10,686 nt of DNA from CAXYVC01 sp964292295 (GTDB lineage Bacteria; Acidobacteriota; Holophagae; Holophagales; Holophagaceae), in assembly GCA_964292295.1 (NCBI GenBank), contig CAXYVC010000094.1, positions 1 through 10,686 on the forward strand. The letters are read 5' to 3'. The notes under the pieces are model-generated. The model had not been told where the DNA came from. It searched no databases and worked only from the letters and a program-made list of their open reading frames with translations. Positions 1 through 5,486 of this stretch are shown piece by piece. Numbering within the stretch: position 1 is the first letter of the stretch; each line of letters starts with the position of its first letter. The position numbers and the translations under genes were made by a program.

Positions 1-784
1 CCCCGACGGTGGTGCGCACCATGCGGCCCGCCAGGCCGGCCTCGCCGCTGAAGAGACCGTAGTTGGTGAGGTCCCAGCCCTCGCTGGAGAGGGTCCAGTC
101 CTCCCTGGCCGCCCAGAAGACCTTGGCGCTGGCCAGGAGCTGCAGGGGGAAGAACTTCGGCTCCCGGGGATTGACCACGAGCAGGACACGGGCTCCCGGC
201 TTATCCACAGGGATGCGCGCCTCCGGATCCCCCGTCTCGCCCTGGAGCTCCTCCTCGAGCCACTGCAGGGTGTCGAGCCAGTCCTCCTTGGAGATGCCCA
301 TGTTGTTGCCGGTCTGGATGGCGATGTCCACGGTGGAGCGCAGGCCCGCCGGGGCGAGGCCCATGGCGGAGAGGGCGCCGCGGGCGGCGCGCAGCACAGC
401 GGGCAGGTTGATGCCCACGGTGCAGTTCAGGCTGCACCGGCCGCAGAGGGTGCAGCGTCCGAAGACGGCATCCACCCAGGAGCGGACCATGGCCTGGTCG
501 AGGTCCCGGGCGCCGACCCAGCGCCCGAGCAGGCGCCCGGAGGCGGTGAAGTGCCGCTTGAAGACGGACATCACCAGGTCCAGCTTGGCGGCGGGGATGT
601 TCTCCGGGACCGCCTCCGTGCGGTGGTAGTGGCAGGCGTCCGCGCACAGGCCGCAGTGGACGCAGGTGTTCAGGGAGCTGAGTTCCGCCTGGGTCAGGCG
701 GGAGCGGAAGACGTCCAGCCCCTTCTGGAGGGTGGCCTCGTCGAGGGCCTGGATGCGGGCTTCTTGCGTGTCGGGTGTGGCCAT
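1..784 (-). CDS. DsrK/TmcB/HdrD-like iron-sulfur protein, partial (C-terminus beyond window)
   Basis: The first 261 residues are visible and the gene runs off the left edge. Two four-cysteine ferredoxin-type motifs are present: C41-x2-C44-x2-C47-x3-C51 (CVHCGLCADAC) and C111-x2-C114-x2-C117-x3-C121 (CTLCGRCSLNC). This is the pattern of the electron-transfer subunits DsrK, TmcB and HdrD, which bind two cubane clusters here and usually a special [4Fe-4S] site in CCG domains further on. Those CCG domains would lie outside the window, so the assignment cannot be finished here. No signal peptide or membrane segment is seen, so it is probably cytoplasmic and docked on the membrane subunit encoded just upstream. 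The ATG lies one base after the stop of that gene, which suggests translational coupling. By analogy with DsrMK, it would pass electrons between a membrane b-cytochrome and DsrC. Alternatives are GlpC-like or LutA-like iron-sulfur proteins, but the NarI-like and dsrC neighbours favour the DsrK-type reading. Confidence 0.8.
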   Translation of the reverse strand, partial: MATPDTQEARIQALDEATLQKGLDVFRSRLTQAELSSLNTCVHCGLCADACHYHRTEAVPENIPAAKLDLVMSVFKRHFTASGRLLGRWVGARDLDQAMVRSWVDAVFGRCTLCGRCSLNCTVGINLPAVLRAARGALSAMGLAPAGLRSTVDIAIQTGNNMGISKEDWLDTLQWLEEELQGETGDPEARIPVDKPGARVLLVVNPREPKFFPLQLLASAKVFWAAREDWTLSSEGWDLTNYGLFSGEAGLAGRMVRTTVG

Positions 785-785
785 G

Positions 786-1430
786 TCAAGCCTCGGCCTT
801 CGGGGAGGCGCTCTTTGCGGGGGGCAGCACGCCGCGCCGTCCGAAGAAGGCTCCGAACTGGATGCGGGTGGCGGCGAAGAAGGCGCAATGGCGGATCTTT
901 CCCACCGGGATATAGAGAAGGAGCAGGGTGCCCCAGGCCAGGAAGGGAAGGGCCGGGACGATCCGGAGGCCCCACCCGCAGCCCAGGGCGGCAAACCCCG
1001 TGCAAAGCAGGTTGGAGGCGTAGTCGTCCGGGCAGCTGAAGGCGCGCAGGCCGGGATGCAGGGCCCGCTTGGCCAGGAGCCCCAGGCCGCAGAGGGCGCC
1101 CAGGCCCGAGACGGATGCCAGCCCCATCGCCAGGAGCGCCGGGAGTGGTACCGCCAGCGTGCAGGAGCCGAGAAGCAGGAAGGCGCACGCCAAGCCCAGG
1201 TGGTAGGCGACGCCCGCGGCCCAGGTGCCGAGGTGGGCGCGCACGCTCTCCTTCGCACCGGGCGCCATGCCTTCGACCAGGGCGTAGCGGATGCCCTTCG
1301 ATACCCTGCCGGCCGGACGGGCGAAGCGCACCCGGAGCGTCAGGGCGCGGCTGCAGAGGAGCATGGCGGCCAGGGCGGCGGCGGCCCACAGCGCCGCGGC
1401 CAGAACGGCCATGCGGAGGAGCAAGGACAT
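786..1430 (-). CDS. NarI/DsrM/TmcC-like b-type cytochrome membrane subunit
   Basis: This is a 214-residue integral membrane protein with about five hydrophobic segments (roughly 7-26, 69-90, 92-120, 138-156, 158-176). That matches the topology and length of NarI-type gamma subunits and is shorter than classical DsrM. Candidate heme ligands are H66, H77, H125 and H181. The C-terminal stretch PVGKIRHCAFF, followed by a basic FGRRG segment near 195-200, resembles the cytoplasmic end of NarI/TmcC/DsrM proteins. The PDDY motif at 134-137 also recurs in that family as I remember it. Its likely role is to exchange electrons with menaquinone and relay them to the downstream iron-sulfur partner. It lies 9 bases after dsrC and 1 base before the iron-sulfur gene. 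The start at 1430 has no clear Shine-Dalgarno, so translation is probably coupled to dsrC; M7 is an alternative start. It is not a nitrate reductase subunit by context, because no narGH is present. Confidence 0.72.
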   Translation of the reverse strand: MSLLLRMAVLAAALWAAAALAAMLLCSRALTLRVRFARPAGRVSKGIRYALVEGMAPGAKESVRAHLGTWAAGVAYHLGLACAFLLLGSCTLAVPLPALLAMGLASVSGLGALCGLGLLAKRALHPGLRAFSCPDDYASNLLCTGFAALGCGWGLRIVPALPFLAWGTLLLLYIPVGKIRHCAFFAATRIQFGAFFGRRGVLPPAKSASPKAEA

Positions 1431-1439
1431 GGGCCGGCC

Positions 1440-1757
1440 CTACACGCAGCCGTCGGGCTTGGGCAGGCCGGCGACCTTGCAGGCGCCCTTGGCGGGGCCG
1501 CCGGGGAAGAGCTCATAGATGCGCTTGAGGGGGAGCCCGGTGCTCTTGCAGATGGAACGGACCATGGGAGCGGCCTGGTGCGCCTCGTAGTGGGAGCGGA
1601 TGGCGCGAATCACCGCCCAGTGCTCCTCGGTGAGCGCCTCGAGGCCTTCGGCCTCGCGGGCCATGCAGGTGGCGAGCGGCTCGGACCAGGCCTGCGGGTC
1701 CAGCAGGAAACCCTCCTCGTTCACTTCGAGCTGGCGTCCTTCGAATGAAATCGCCAT
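1440..1757 (-). CDS. dsrC: DsrC family sulfur-carrier protein with both redox cysteines
   Basis: The protein has 105 residues, the usual size of DsrC/TusE. The C-terminal arm (residues 93-105, CKVAGLPKPDGCV) keeps C104, the penultimate cysteine shared with TusE, and also C93 eleven residues earlier. True DsrC has both, and they form the intramolecular disulfide or trisulfide substrate; TusE keeps only the last. In sulfate and sulfur metabolism DsrC carries sulfur atoms for DsrAB, and its disulfide is reduced by the DsrMKJOP membrane complex. Here the two genes downstream encode a DsrM/NarI-like and a DsrK-like protein, so DsrC is probably the soluble partner of that complex. The ATG at 1757 gives the family-typical start MAISFEG; an in-frame ATG at 1811 would add a proline/glycine-rich extension and has no good Shine-Dalgarno. 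A weak GGTGGG lies 3 bases before the ATG. C31 and C69 are additional cysteines. The client enzyme is unknown. Confidence 0.88.
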   Translation of the reverse strand: MAISFEGRQLEVNEEGFLLDPQAWSEPLATCMAREAEGLEALTEEHWAVIRAIRSHYEAHQAAPMVRSICKSTGLPLKRIYELFPGGPAKGACKVAGLPKPDGCV

Positions 1758-1798
1758 GGACCCACCGGGGGGGGGGCGCCCCGATGGGTGGGGGCCAC
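1721..1798 (-). other. Possible upstream ORF overlapping the dsrC start
   Basis: On the minus strand GGGAGGTGACG precedes a GTG at 1798, an excellent Shine-Dalgarno with five bases between GGAGG and the start. The frame runs 25 codons through the C10 tract and stops at 1721 inside dsrC, out of frame with it. One extra C in the tract would fuse this start in frame to dsrC. The peptide itself is low-complexity and has no recognisable family. It may be a regulatory uORF or a chance ribosome site. Confidence 0.25.
1767..1776. repeat. Ten-base G:C homopolymer tract in the dsrC leader
   Basis: The plus strand has ten consecutive G residues, read as C10 in the dsrC leader, ending 9 bases upstream of the dsrC ATG. 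Flanking CCCACC (1761-1766) and GGTGGG (1787-1792) are inverted repeats, so in the mRNA the weak ribosome-binding GGTGGG can pair with an upstream CCCACC. The GGGG at 1779-1782 can also pair with part of the C tract. Confidence 0.6.
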
Positions 1799-1839
1799 CG
1801 TCACCTCCCATTATTGGAAGGAGGGGGGAAGGTCATGCG

Positions 1840-1868
1840 AATATGCGTGAATATATAAGTCACTTCAA
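1840..1868 (-). promoter_or_regulatory. Candidate sigma70-type promoter for the dsrC operon
   Basis: On the minus strand a TTGAAG (1868-1863) is followed after exactly 17 bases by CATATT (1845-1840), each matching consensus at 4 of 6 positions. It lies in the only AT-rich patch between xerD and dsrC. It predicts transcription starting near 1833 and a leader of about 75 bases. An alternative -10 is the TATATT within the spacer. This is a pattern match only. Confidence 0.4.
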
Positions 1869-1872
1869 AACA

Positions 1873-1892
1873 GCGTTTGCATTTTAAAACGC
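1873..1892 (-). terminator. Weak stem-loop after xerD, possible terminator
   Basis: GCGTTT (1873-1878) and AAACGC (1887-1892) are perfect inverted repeats around an 8-base AT-rich loop. On the minus strand the stem is followed by TGTTTTG. The stem is only 6 bp with three G:C pairs, so termination would be inefficient. It lies 17 bases after the xerD stop codon and just upstream of the candidate dsrC promoter. Confidence 0.3.
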
Positions 1893-1897
1893 CATAT

Positions 1898-1913
1898 TGT
1901 GACAGGCGTCACG
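1898..1913. promoter_or_regulatory. CRP/FNR-family-like palindromic site upstream of dsrC
   Basis: TGTGA-CAGGCG-TCACG matches the CRP-type pattern TGTGA-N6-TCACA at 9 of 10 fixed positions. Its core GTGAC-N4-GTCAC is perfectly symmetric. The centre (1905.5) lies about 72 bases upstream of the predicted dsrC transcription start, a position known for class I CRP activation. It overlaps the xerD stop codon, so coding constraint explains part of it. A CRP/FNR-family protein linked to anaerobic or redox state would fit, but none is encoded in the window. Confidence 0.4.
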
Positions 1914-2844
1914 TCCCTGCGCGGGGATGCATCCGCTCGTAAAGGGCCCTCAGGCGGGCCTGGTGCACGTGGGTGTAGATCTGGGTGGTGCTGATGTCCG
2001 CGTGGCCCAGCATGGCCTGTACGGCCCTGAGGTCGGCCCCGTGGTCCAGCAGGTGGGTGGCGAAGGCGTGCCGCAGCACGTGGGGGCTCACCGCACGGGC
2101 GGGAACGCCTGCCTTGACGGCGTAGGCCTTCACGAGGCGCCAGAGGTGCTGGCGGGTGAGGGCCTCGCCCAGGCGCCCCACGAAGAGGGCGTCCGTGCGG
2201 GGCTTGAAGGAGGCCCGCAGGCCCATCCAGGCGCGCAGCCAGTGCTCGGCGCCCTCCCCGAAGGGAACGAGACGCTCCTTCCGCCCCTTCCCGAGCACCT
2301 TCAGGAATCCCTCGTCCAGGAAGACCGCGAAGGCCGGAAGCTCCGCGAGCTCCGTGACGCGGAGACCGGACGCGTAGAAGAGCTCCAGGCAGGCCCGGTC
2401 CCGCACGCCCAGCGGCGTGGCGGTGTCCGGCGCGGCGAGGAGGGCCTCCACCTGGGCCTCGCTGAGGGTCTTGGGGAGGATCCGCGGGGGGCGCGGCGGC
2501 CGCACCACGGATTCCGGGCCGGCGGCTCCTTCGCCCTCCAGGCGCAGGAAGGCGAGGAACTGCCGCAGTGCGCTGGAGAGCCGCGCGATGCTGCGGGCCG
2601 CCCTTCCCGCGTCGTGCTGTCCGGCCAGGAAGAGGCTGATGCGGTCCCGGTCCAGGTCCGCCGGTGCACAGTCCCGCTCCACGGCCCAGGCTGCGAGGAT
2701 CCGCAGGTCGGAGAGGTAGCCCGAGACGGTGTGGGAGGACAGGCCCCGCTCCACCGCAAGGTGGGCTTCGAATTCCCGCAGACTGCGGCGCCATCCGAAG
2801 GGCCACCCGCCCTCGGGCTCGGAAATTTCAGGCTTGCGCGGCAT
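1909..2844 (-). CDS. xerD: Site-specific tyrosine recombinase XerD
   Basis: This 311-residue tyrosine recombinase resolves chromosome dimers at dif together with XerC during division. The N-terminal core-binding domain (about 18-110) contains VERGLSSHTVSGYLSDLR. The catalytic domain carries all expected residues: R162 (ASGLRVTEL), K186 (GKGRKERLVP), H255 and R258 (SPHVLRHAFATHLL), H281 (LGHADISTTQIYTH) and the nucleophile Y290. The LPKTLSEAQVEALL segment and the ending MHPRA resemble E. coli XerD more than XerC. The length is normal for the family, with a slightly long N-terminus. The ATG at 2844 is the first possible start after an in-frame stop. GGAGG sits only one base before it, and a TAGACT -10-like box lies 6 bases before it. 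The gene stands alone, divergent from acpP, so this is a housekeeping Xer gene rather than an integrase of a mobile element; no attachment-site repeats were seen. Confidence 0.9.
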   Translation of the reverse strand: MPRKPEISEPEGGWPFGWRRSLREFEAHLAVERGLSSHTVSGYLSDLRILAAWAVERDCAPADLDRDRISLFLAGQHDAGRAARSIARLSSALRQFLAFLRLEGEGAAGPESVVRPPRPPRILPKTLSEAQVEALLAAPDTATPLGVRDRACLELFYASGLRVTELAELPAFAVFLDEGFLKVLGKGRKERLVPFGEGAEHWLRAWMGLRASFKPRTDALFVGRLGEALTRQHLWRLVKAYAVKAGVPARAVSPHVLRHAFATHLLDHGADLRAVQAMLGHADISTTQIYTHVHQARLRALYERMHPRAGT

Positions 2845-2850
2845 GCCTCC

Positions 2851-2856
2851 AGTCTA
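2851..2856 (-). promoter_or_regulatory. Candidate -10 box of xerD, very close to the start codon
   Basis: On the minus strand TAGACT matches TATAAT at 4 of 6 positions and ends 6 bases before the xerD ATG. If it is the -10, transcription would begin at or next to the start codon. No good -35 hexamer is present at 16-18 bases. Confidence 0.25.
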
Positions 2857-2861
2857 CCGGC

Positions 2862-2891
2862 TTGGCAGGCTTGCAAAGCCTGTGATAGGCT
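2862..2891 (+). promoter_or_regulatory. Candidate acpP promoter
   Basis: TTGGCA (2862-2867, 5 of 6 to the -35 consensus) is followed after 18 bases by TAGGCT (2886-2891). An alternative reading is an extended -10, TGT-GATAGG, 16 bases after the -35. Either way transcription would start near 2898, leaving a short leader that contains the AGGAGA ribosome-binding site (2904-2909). Confidence 0.4.
2866..2882. promoter_or_regulatory. 17-bp operator-like palindrome between xerD and acpP
   Basis: CAGGCTT (2866-2872), GCA, AAGCCTG (2876-2882) form a perfect dyad with 7-bp arms. It fills the spacer between the proposed -35 and -10 of acpP and lies 22 bases upstream of the xerD start. This is typical operator placement. 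The cognate regulator is unknown. Confidence 0.45.
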
Positions 2892-2914
2892 CACCGGGTT
2901 TTACAGGAGAACCC

Positions 2915-3154
2915 ATGGCCGAGATTCGTAAGAAGGTCATCGCGATCATCGCCGAGCAGCTGGCGAAGCCCGAAGACAGCATCACCGAGACGAGCCACTT
3001 CATCGATGATCTGGGTGCCGACAGCCTGGACACGGTCGAGATCATCATGGCCATCGAGGAAGCCTTCGGTCTCGAGATCCCCGAGAGCGAGCAGGAGAAG
3101 ATCCGCACCGTCGGCGACGCCATCAGCTACATCGAGAAGAACGCCAAGGCTTGA
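2915..3154 (+). CDS. acpP: Acyl carrier protein
   Basis: This 79-residue acidic protein carries the growing fatty-acyl chain on a 4'-phosphopantetheine arm in type II fatty acid synthesis. The attachment serine is S37 in the invariant motif GADSLDTVE. The four-helix pattern (MAEIRKKVIAIIAEQL, then the SLDTVEIIMAIEEAFG helix, then a C-terminal helix ending IEKNAKA) and the length are standard. AGGAGA lies 5 bases before the ATG, a strong ribosome-binding site expected for one of the most abundant proteins. fabF follows in the same direction after 124 bases, the usual acpP-fabF pairing. The holo form requires AcpS, which is not in the window. Confidence 0.97.
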   Translation: MAEIRKKVIAIIAEQLAKPEDSITETSHFIDDLGADSLDTVEIIMAIEEAFGLEIPESEQEKIRTVGDAISYIEKNAKA

Positions 3155-3172
3155 TCGCCGGGCCGTCAGGTC

Positions 3173-3205
3173 GCGCGCCGCAGGGCTTCGGCTCTCGCGG
3201 CGCGT
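3173..3205 (+). terminator. Strong UUCG hairpin between acpP and fabF (attenuator or processing site)
   Basis: CGCGCCGC (3174-3181) pairs with GCGGCGCG (3197-3204). Inside them AGGGC and GCTCT pair around a C(TTCG)G tetraloop at 3186-3191, with one bulged C at 3196 and one G:U pair, giving about 13 bp. No T run follows, so it is not a classical terminator. It probably lowers read-through into fabF or protects the 3' end of an abundant acpP message. Confidence 0.5.
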
Positions 3206-3278
3206 ATCCATTGATGCCTTCCCCGGGGTGCGCCGCCAGGTGCTGGTGCAGTTCCCCGGCCCCTCTCGAGGTGACGCT

Positions 3279-4523
3279 ATGACTTCCACCCAGCGCCGTC
3301 GCGTGGCCATCACCGGCCTCGGCACCCTGAACCCCTGCGGTCTCACCGTCGGGGAGACCTGGACGAACCTGCTCGCCGGGCGCAGCGGCATCGGCCTGAT
3401 CGACCGTTTCGACACCACTGACTTCGCCAGCAAGATCGCCGGCCAGGTCAAGGGTTTCAATCCGGATCTGTTCATCGAGAAGAAGGAACAGAAGAAGATG
3501 GACCTCTTCATCCAGTACGCCCTGGCCGGCGCGCACGAGGCCATGGCGGACGCGGGGCTCGCGGATGTCCAGCTTCCCAAGGAGGAGCTCGAGCGCTTCG
3601 GTGTCAACATCGGTTCCGGCATCGGCGGCCTGGGCACCATCTGGGCCGAGGCCAACGGCTACCGCGGTCCCCGGCGCACCAGCCCCTTCTTCATTCCCAG
3701 CCTCATCGTCAACCTGGCGAGTGGCTACGCGAGCATCCGGTACGGCCTCCAGGGCCCGAACAGCGCCGTGGCCACCGCCTGCGCCACGGGCACCCACGCC
3801 ATCGGCGACGCTGCCCGCCTGATCATGCACGGCTATGCCGATCGCATGCTCACCGGCGGAAGCGATTCCGTGATCAACCAGCTGGGCGTGGGCGGCTTTG
3901 CCGCCATGCGCGCCATCTCCACCCGCAACGATGCGCCGGAGAAGGCGAGCCGCCCCTTCGACACGGACCGCGACGGCTTCGTGATCAGCGAAGGGTCCGG
4001 CATTCTCGTGCTGGAGGACATGGAACTCGCCAAGGCCCGCGGCGCGAAGATCTACGCGGAAGTCGTGGGCTACGGCATGACGGGCGACGCCAGCCACATC
4101 ACGGCCCCCAGCGAGGACGGCGCCAGGCGCGCCATGAAGCTCGCCGTCCAGGATGCGGGCATCCGGCCCGAGCAGATCTGCTACATCAACGCCCACGGCA
4201 CCTCCACGCCGGTGGGGGACAAGAACGAGTGCGCCGCCATCAAGGCGGTCTTCGGCGACCACGCGAAGCGCCTCAAGGTCAGCTCCAGCAAGTCCATGCA
4301 CGGGCACCTGCTGGGTGCCACCGGCGGCCTGGAGACCATCGTAGCGGCCATGGCGTGCCACACCGGAAAGATCCCGCCCACCATCAACGTGGAGAACCAG
4401 GACCCGGACTGCGATCTGGACGTGACACCCAATGTCGCGGGCCTCTTCGACGGCGAATACGCCCTGAACAACAACTTCGGCTTCGGTGGCACCAACGCCT
4501 GCGTGGTCCTGCGCAAGGTCTGA
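3279..4523 (+). CDS. fabF: Beta-ketoacyl-ACP synthase II
   Basis: This 414-residue condensing enzyme elongates acyl chains by decarboxylative condensation with malonyl-ACP. The thiolase-fold catalytic triad is complete: C168 in TACATGTHAIGDA, H306 in NAHGTSTPVGD and H343 in KSMHGHLLGATG, with K338 before it. The C-terminal NNNFGFGGTNACVVL motif and overall length are as in E. coli FabF. The triad position SMTGH of most FabF proteins reads SMHGH here, an extra histidine (H341) beside the catalytic one. The ATG at 3279 is preceded by GAGGTGA, four bases away. The frame is open upstream, but those codons overlap acpP out of frame and are not coding. acpP immediately upstream supports FabF. FabB is excluded by the length and by the neighbour, though not by a tree. 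Confidence 0.95.
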   Translation: MTSTQRRRVAITGLGTLNPCGLTVGETWTNLLAGRSGIGLIDRFDTTDFASKIAGQVKGFNPDLFIEKKEQKKMDLFIQYALAGAHEAMADAGLADVQLPKEELERFGVNIGSGIGGLGTIWAEANGYRGPRRTSPFFIPSLIVNLASGYASIRYGLQGPNSAVATACATGTHAIGDAARLIMHGYADRMLTGGSDSVINQLGVGGFAAMRAISTRNDAPEKASRPFDTDRDGFVISEGSGILVLEDMELAKARGAKIYAEVVGYGMTGDASHITAPSEDGARRAMKLAVQDAGIRPEQICYINAHGTSTPVGDKNECAAIKAVFGDHAKRLKVSSSKSMHGHLLGATGGLETIVAAMACHTGKIPPTINVENQDPDCDLDVTPNVAGLFDGEYALNNNFGFGGTNACVVLRKV

Positions 4524-4542
4524 CCGAACGGCTCCCGCTCCC

Positions 4543-4567
4543 GCGCCGGCCTTCGGGCCGGCGCTTT
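4543..4567 (+). terminator. Rho-independent-type terminator after fabF
   Basis: GCGCCGGCC and GGCCGGCGC form a perfect 9-bp stem closed by a C(TTCG)G tetraloop, starting 19 bases after the fabF stop and followed by TTT. The T run is short, but the stem is very stable. It closes the acpP-fabF unit before the next promoter. Confidence 0.75.
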
Positions 4568-4570
4568 GCG

Positions 4571-4576
4571 TATGCT
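4571..4576 (+). promoter_or_regulatory. Candidate -10 box for the DUF481 gene
   Basis: TATGCT (4 of 6 to TATAAT) sits four bases after the terminator's short T run and 28 bases before the start codon. No convincing -35 is present, because the upstream bases are the terminator stem. It would serve the DUF481-uvrB pair. Confidence 0.25.
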
Positions 4577-4604
4577 GGTGAGGGATGGTCCCGGAGTTCC
4601 CCTG

Positions 4605-5486
4605 ATGCACCCCTTCCTTCTGCTCGCGATGCTTCCCGCTCTTGTCCAGGCGCCCGCGCCCCAGGCCGGAGGGGGGGCTCCGGCCGCCGGAGGCCCCAAG
4701 CGCCCCTGGTCGGACGTGGCCACGCTGTCCTACGTGGCCACCTCGGGCAACGCCCAAGGGCAGACCGTTGGGTTCGCCAACGACTTCGCCTACCGCTGGG
4801 ATCGCTCCGCCTTCACCTTGAAGGCCAGCGCCGTGCGCGTGTCCACGGCGGTGATCTCCCGCACCGCCACCGGCCCCCCCCTGGACGAGGCGGTGGGGCG
4901 CGAGACGCGCACCCCGACCACCACGGCGGAAACCTACGTGCTGAACGGCCGCTACGACCACCGGCTGAAGGAGAAGGACCGCTTCTACGCCTTTGCCGGC
5001 GCGGGCTGGGAGCGCAACCGTCCCGCAGGCCTGGACGGCCGCACCAACGGAAGCGCGGGCGTGGGCTACATCTGGGTGGATACGCCCGGCACGCGCTTCC
5101 GCACGGACGGCGGCTTCGGCTGGACCTACGAGCGGCCCGTGGTGTCCGCGGCCGGCTTCAGGGACCACTACGGCACGGCCAACGTCAGCGCCCAGCTGAA
5201 GCAGAAGCTGGGGGCGAACGGCGTCTACACCGCGGAACTGGCCCTGGTGGAGAACCTGGCGGACACCGCGGACTTCCAGGGCACCCTGCGCCAGGCCCTC
5301 ACCGTGAGCCTGAACAAGACTCTGGCCGTGAAGGTGGGGCTCGACGTGGCGCACAGGAATGAGCCGAACCTGATTGCCGTGGAGGTCTTCAGCCTGGACA
5401 CCCCGCCCATCAGCCTCGGCAAGGTCTCCGTGCCCGCCCGGCGCACCGACACCCTCTTCACCACGAGCCTCGTGATCACCTTCTGA
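4605..5486 (+). CDS. DUF481 (YdiY-like) outer-membrane beta-barrel protein
   Basis: The protein has 293 residues. Residues 1-16 (MHPFLLLAMLPALVQA) are a signal peptide with likely cleavage near A16, followed by a proline/alanine/glycine-rich linker (17-31). From about W35 the chain alternates hydrophobic and polar residues as in transmembrane beta strands, with the TSGNAQGQT turn characteristic of DUF481 proteins. It ends VITF; a terminal phenylalanine is the usual outer-membrane assembly signal. The family is known only as putative outer-membrane proteins, one member being described as salt-induced, and its substrate is unknown. The ATG at 4605 was chosen because GGAG lies 8 bases before it and it starts the signal peptide. 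A TTG at 4566 opens the same frame but lies within the terminator region. Its stop overlaps the uvrB start by one base. Confidence 0.78.
   Translation: MHPFLLLAMLPALVQAPAPQAGGGAPAAGGPKRPWSDVATLSYVATSGNAQGQTVGFANDFAYRWDRSAFTLKASAVRVSTAVISRTATGPPLDEAVGRETRTPTTTAETYVLNGRYDHRLKEKDRFYAFAGAGWERNRPAGLDGRTNGSAGVGYIWVDTPGTRFRTDGGFGWTYERPVVSAAGFRDHYGTANVSAQLKQKLGANGVYTAELALVENLADTADFQGTLRQALTVSLNKTLAVKVGLDVAHRNEPNLIAVEVFSLDTPPISLGKVSVPARRTDTLFTTSLVITF

Noticed and set aside
786..1430. Respiratory nitrate reductase gamma subunit
   Set aside because: There is NarI-like topology, but no narGHJ is nearby and the adjacent genes are dsrC and a DsrK-like protein.
666..1748. A 360-codon plus-strand frame over the NarI-like and dsrC genes
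   Set aside because: The opposite strand encodes DsrC with its diagnostic cysteines and a typical membrane protein. The plus-strand product is G/A/Q/E-rich without features.
1440..1757. Calling the DsrC protein TusE (tRNA thiolation relay)
   Set aside because: TusE keeps only the penultimate cysteine. Here the second arm cysteine C93 is present and the neighbours are DsrM/DsrK-like, not tus genes.
1909..2844. Integrase of a genomic island
   Set aside because: The sequence matches housekeeping XerD closely, including its C-terminal ending. No tRNA, direct repeats or other mobile-element genes flank it.
3006..3278. N-terminal extension of fabF back into acpP
   Set aside because: The extra codons are the +1 frame of acpP and the intergenic hairpin. 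FabF proteins start at the MTSTQRRRVAITG position, which has its own Shine-Dalgarno.
4566..4604. Earlier TTG start for the DUF481 protein
   Set aside because: It lies in the tail of the fabF terminator, would bury the signal peptide and lacks a ribosome-binding site.
3123..5354. A 743-codon open frame on the minus strand
   Set aside because: It is antisense to fabF and the DUF481 gene, with compositionally biased translation and no recognisable motif. It is open only because stops are rare in reversed GC-rich codons.
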